The notes below the pieces were generated by a model. That model did not search any database. It saw nothing but the letters and a program-made list of their open reading frames with translations, and had not been told where the DNA came from. Made by a program: the position numbers and the translations under genes. This document shows positions 41,736 to 42,691 of a stretch of 42,691 bases of DNA, one piece after another. The stretch's first letter is position 1; every line of letters begins with the position of its first letter. Source of the DNA: an uncultured Prevotellaceae bacterium. Its GTDB lineage: Bacteria; Bacteroidota; Bacteroidia; Bacteroidales; Bacteroidaceae. The stretch is taken from positions 1 through 42,691 of the forward strand of contig CAMJIL010000018.1 of the NCBI GenBank assembly GCA_946405805.1. The letters are read 5' to 3'.

Positions 41736-41884
41736 TCAGCGTTTCAGGCGTTTCAGGGGTCAATCGGGTGTTACATCTCGTTCTTTTGAACTTATAACTA
41801 TTTAATAATTAATAAGTTATATAATATAAAAGACGTAATGAACCCCCTCATACCCCCTGCTGAAACACTGAAACGCGAAACGCC
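41722..41884. repeat. Inverted CTGAAACGC repeats around an AT-rich core
   Basis: GCGTTTCAGCGTTTCAGC repeats (about 41722-41758) and CTGAAACACTGAAACGC repeats (about 41858-41884) are inverted relative to each other across about 100 nt of AT-rich DNA. No gene is seen in the segment. Confidence 0.7.
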
Positions 41885-41921
41885 TAGCCCGATTTAGTTT
41901 CATCTAAAAAGCATAATATCA

Positions 41922-42071
41922 ATGATTTACGACATTACTAAAAATGTTTCGCCCGTTATAACAAAGCTTGGCAAGGGCACAGAATGCTACAAATTACTGC
42001 TCTCTCAAGCCTCAAATGACGTTAAAAAGCCACTTGTACCTATGCTTTTCCCGTCTATGCGTACTCATTAA
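41922..42071 (+). pseudogene. Truncated DUF3987-type protein (mobile-island primase/helicase-like relic)
   Basis: ATG at 41922 opens a 49-codon frame: MIYDITKNVSPVITKLGKG, then CYKLLLSQASNDVKKPLVPM and LFPSMRTH, stop. From memory this matches the N terminus of the DUF3987 proteins of Bacteroidales islands (LLLSQASKDMxxPLVPMLFPxLGAH), which normally run for several hundred residues. Here the frame stops right after the position of the conserved GAH, and no continuation is seen before the next gene at 42212. It is thus a fragment left after deletion, near a tRNA gene. Confidence 0.65.
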
Positions 42072-42211
42072 AGCAATTACATAATGCATAATGCTGCCTT
42101 ATATGCAAATAACCCTGCCTTATTGTTCAATAAAGCCAAAAATAAAAATTTTTAATTTTCAATTCTCAATTATTTTTCGTACCTTCGCACTCGATATCAT
42201 AAAATAAAAGG
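42072..42211. other. AT-rich spacer with weak -7 box
   Basis: AT-rich sequence including TTTTCAATTCTCAATT repeats, then TACCTTCG at 42180-42187, a degenerate -7 box 24 nt before the next ATG. No other gene seen. Confidence 0.5.
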
Positions 42212-42532
42212 ATGATGAACAAGGTTAGAATAACTGCGGTGCGGCAGACGATTTATCAGGACTTGATGGAGAGGTATGAGAATCCCATCGAGCATACCTG
42301 TGACATAAAGGAGGGGCAGCAATGGATTTCTGTTGATGCGCAGTGTCCTGAGGGGATGTGTCCTTCTGCGTGGGCTTCGATGAAGGAGTTTGTTGAGTCT
42401 TTGGCAAAGGGGGAGGGGAACTTCTTTGATGGTTGGATGAAGAACCCTATGAGTGCGATGATAAGCTGTAATGACGGCTTCAGACCCTTCAGTTTCTACA
42501 TAGAAACAATAGAAAAACAGAACAATTTATAA
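42212..42532 (+). CDS. TIGR04076 family small protein
   Basis: A 106-residue cytoplasmic protein with the family pattern: KVRITAVRQTIYQDLMERY at the start, HTCDIKEGQQWIS, a CP-x-G region (AQCPEGMCPSAW, about 49-60), FFDGWMKNP and MISCNDGFRPFSFYIE at the end. Four to five cysteines hint at metal or redox binding, but the function of the family is not known to me. A start one codon later (MNK) is equally possible. It stands alone between the DUF3987 relic and the tRNA gene. Confidence 0.75.
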   Translation: MMNKVRITAVRQTIYQDLMERYENPIEHTCDIKEGQQWISVDAQCPEGMCPSAWASMKEFVESLAKGEGNFFDGWMKNPMSAMISCNDGFRPFSFYIETIEKQNNL

Positions 42533-42538
42533 AAAAAA

Positions 42539-42570
42539 TTTGTTTATTTCATTTTTTTTATGTACCTTTG
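42539..42570 (+). promoter_or_regulatory. Promoter of the tRNA gene
   Basis: TTTG at 42539-42542, a 20-nt spacer and TACCTTTG at 42563-42570, an ideal Bacteroidota promoter about 42 nt before the tRNA. Confidence 0.8.
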
Positions 42571-42612
42571 CACCCGCAAATGAGAAATAAGGCTCATTTA
42601 GCTTAATAACAT

Positions 42613-42685
42613 CGCGGAGTGGAGCAGTTGGTAGCTCGCCAGGCTCATAACCTGGAGGTCGCATGTTCGAGTCCTGCCTCCGCAA
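42613..42685 (+). tRNA. Initiator tRNA-Met (CAT anticodon)
   Basis: Cloverleaf: acceptor CGCGGAG with CTCCGCA, giving the C1 x A72 mismatch of initiators; D stem GAGC/GCTC with A11-U24; anticodon stem CCAGG/CCTGG around loop CTCATAA; T arm GCATG TTCGAGT CCTGC (one mismatch-tolerant pair) and discriminator A73. CCA is not fully encoded. The first of the three G-C pairs characteristic of initiators (29-41) is A-U here; the other two are kept. Confidence 0.9.
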
Positions 42686-42691
42686 CAAAAT

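Noticed and set aside
42613..42685. Elongator tRNA-Met or tRNA-Ile2
   Set aside because: The C1 x A72 mismatch and A11-U24 pair are initiator traits.

Overview
The window is a chromosomal segment of a Bacteroidota bacterium, most like the Prevotellaceae. The signs are Bacteroidota -7/-33 promoters (TTTG, about 20 nt, TAnnTTTG), no visible Shine-Dalgarno sequences, and Bacteroidales families such as the DUF4270 lipoprotein, DUF1460, a short GT5 glycogen synthase, the divergent OadA type, the LptD-like OstA protein and TIGR04076. No complete mobile element is present. One truncated DUF3987-type relic lies near the right end, and a tRNA gene closes the window.

Layout. (1) 63-4753, plus: trpE-trpG-trpD-trpC-trpA, with trpF missing from its expected place and trpB presumably to the left. 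(2) 4792-6285, minus: rlmD, divergent from (3) 6488-15274, plus: lptD-like gene, Na+:alanine symporter, oadG-oadA-oadB (Na+-pumping oxaloacetate decarboxylase) and a DUF1460 amidase-like protein. (4) 28742-15732, minus: AspT/YidE-type transporter, a methylmalonyl-CoA decarboxylase set (OadG-like, biotin carrier, beta pump, epimerase, carboxyltransferase), glycogen synthase, DUF4270, a 37-codon ORF, thrS, ffh, folD and a small secreted protein, ending at a 14-bp hairpin. (5) 28864-33122, plus: GH2 glycosidase coupled to a PIN-domain protein with basic low-complexity tails. (6) 37160-33152, minus: panB-panC-panD-coaBC-coaX; a DUF2520 dehydrogenase-like gene diverges from panB. (7) 39859-38080, minus: small secreted protein, ECF sigma factor, one-TM protein and Spy-like periplasmic protein, a probable envelope-stress unit. 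(8) tig, a relic region, a TIGR04076 gene and initiator tRNA-Met.

Metabolic logic. Two biotin-dependent Na+ pumps plus an epimerase and a candidate dicarboxylate transporter fit succinate/propionate fermentation, with Na+ re-entry partly through the alanine symporter. The pan/coa genes supply CoA for the acyl-CoA chemistry.

The most unusual feature is not a gene. Degenerate tandem arrays of 6-14-nt units fill many spacers. On the sense strand most start exactly at, or just inside, the stop codon of the preceding gene. Some supply terminal codons (trpE, trpC, alanine symporter, PIN gene), a signal peptide (16163-15732) or the start region of folD and the DUF1460 gene, and two copies lie inside rlmD. 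A GC-rich hairpin module follows three stop codons, and about 110 bp of promoter DNA is duplicated between panB and tig, with a partial third copy at lptD.
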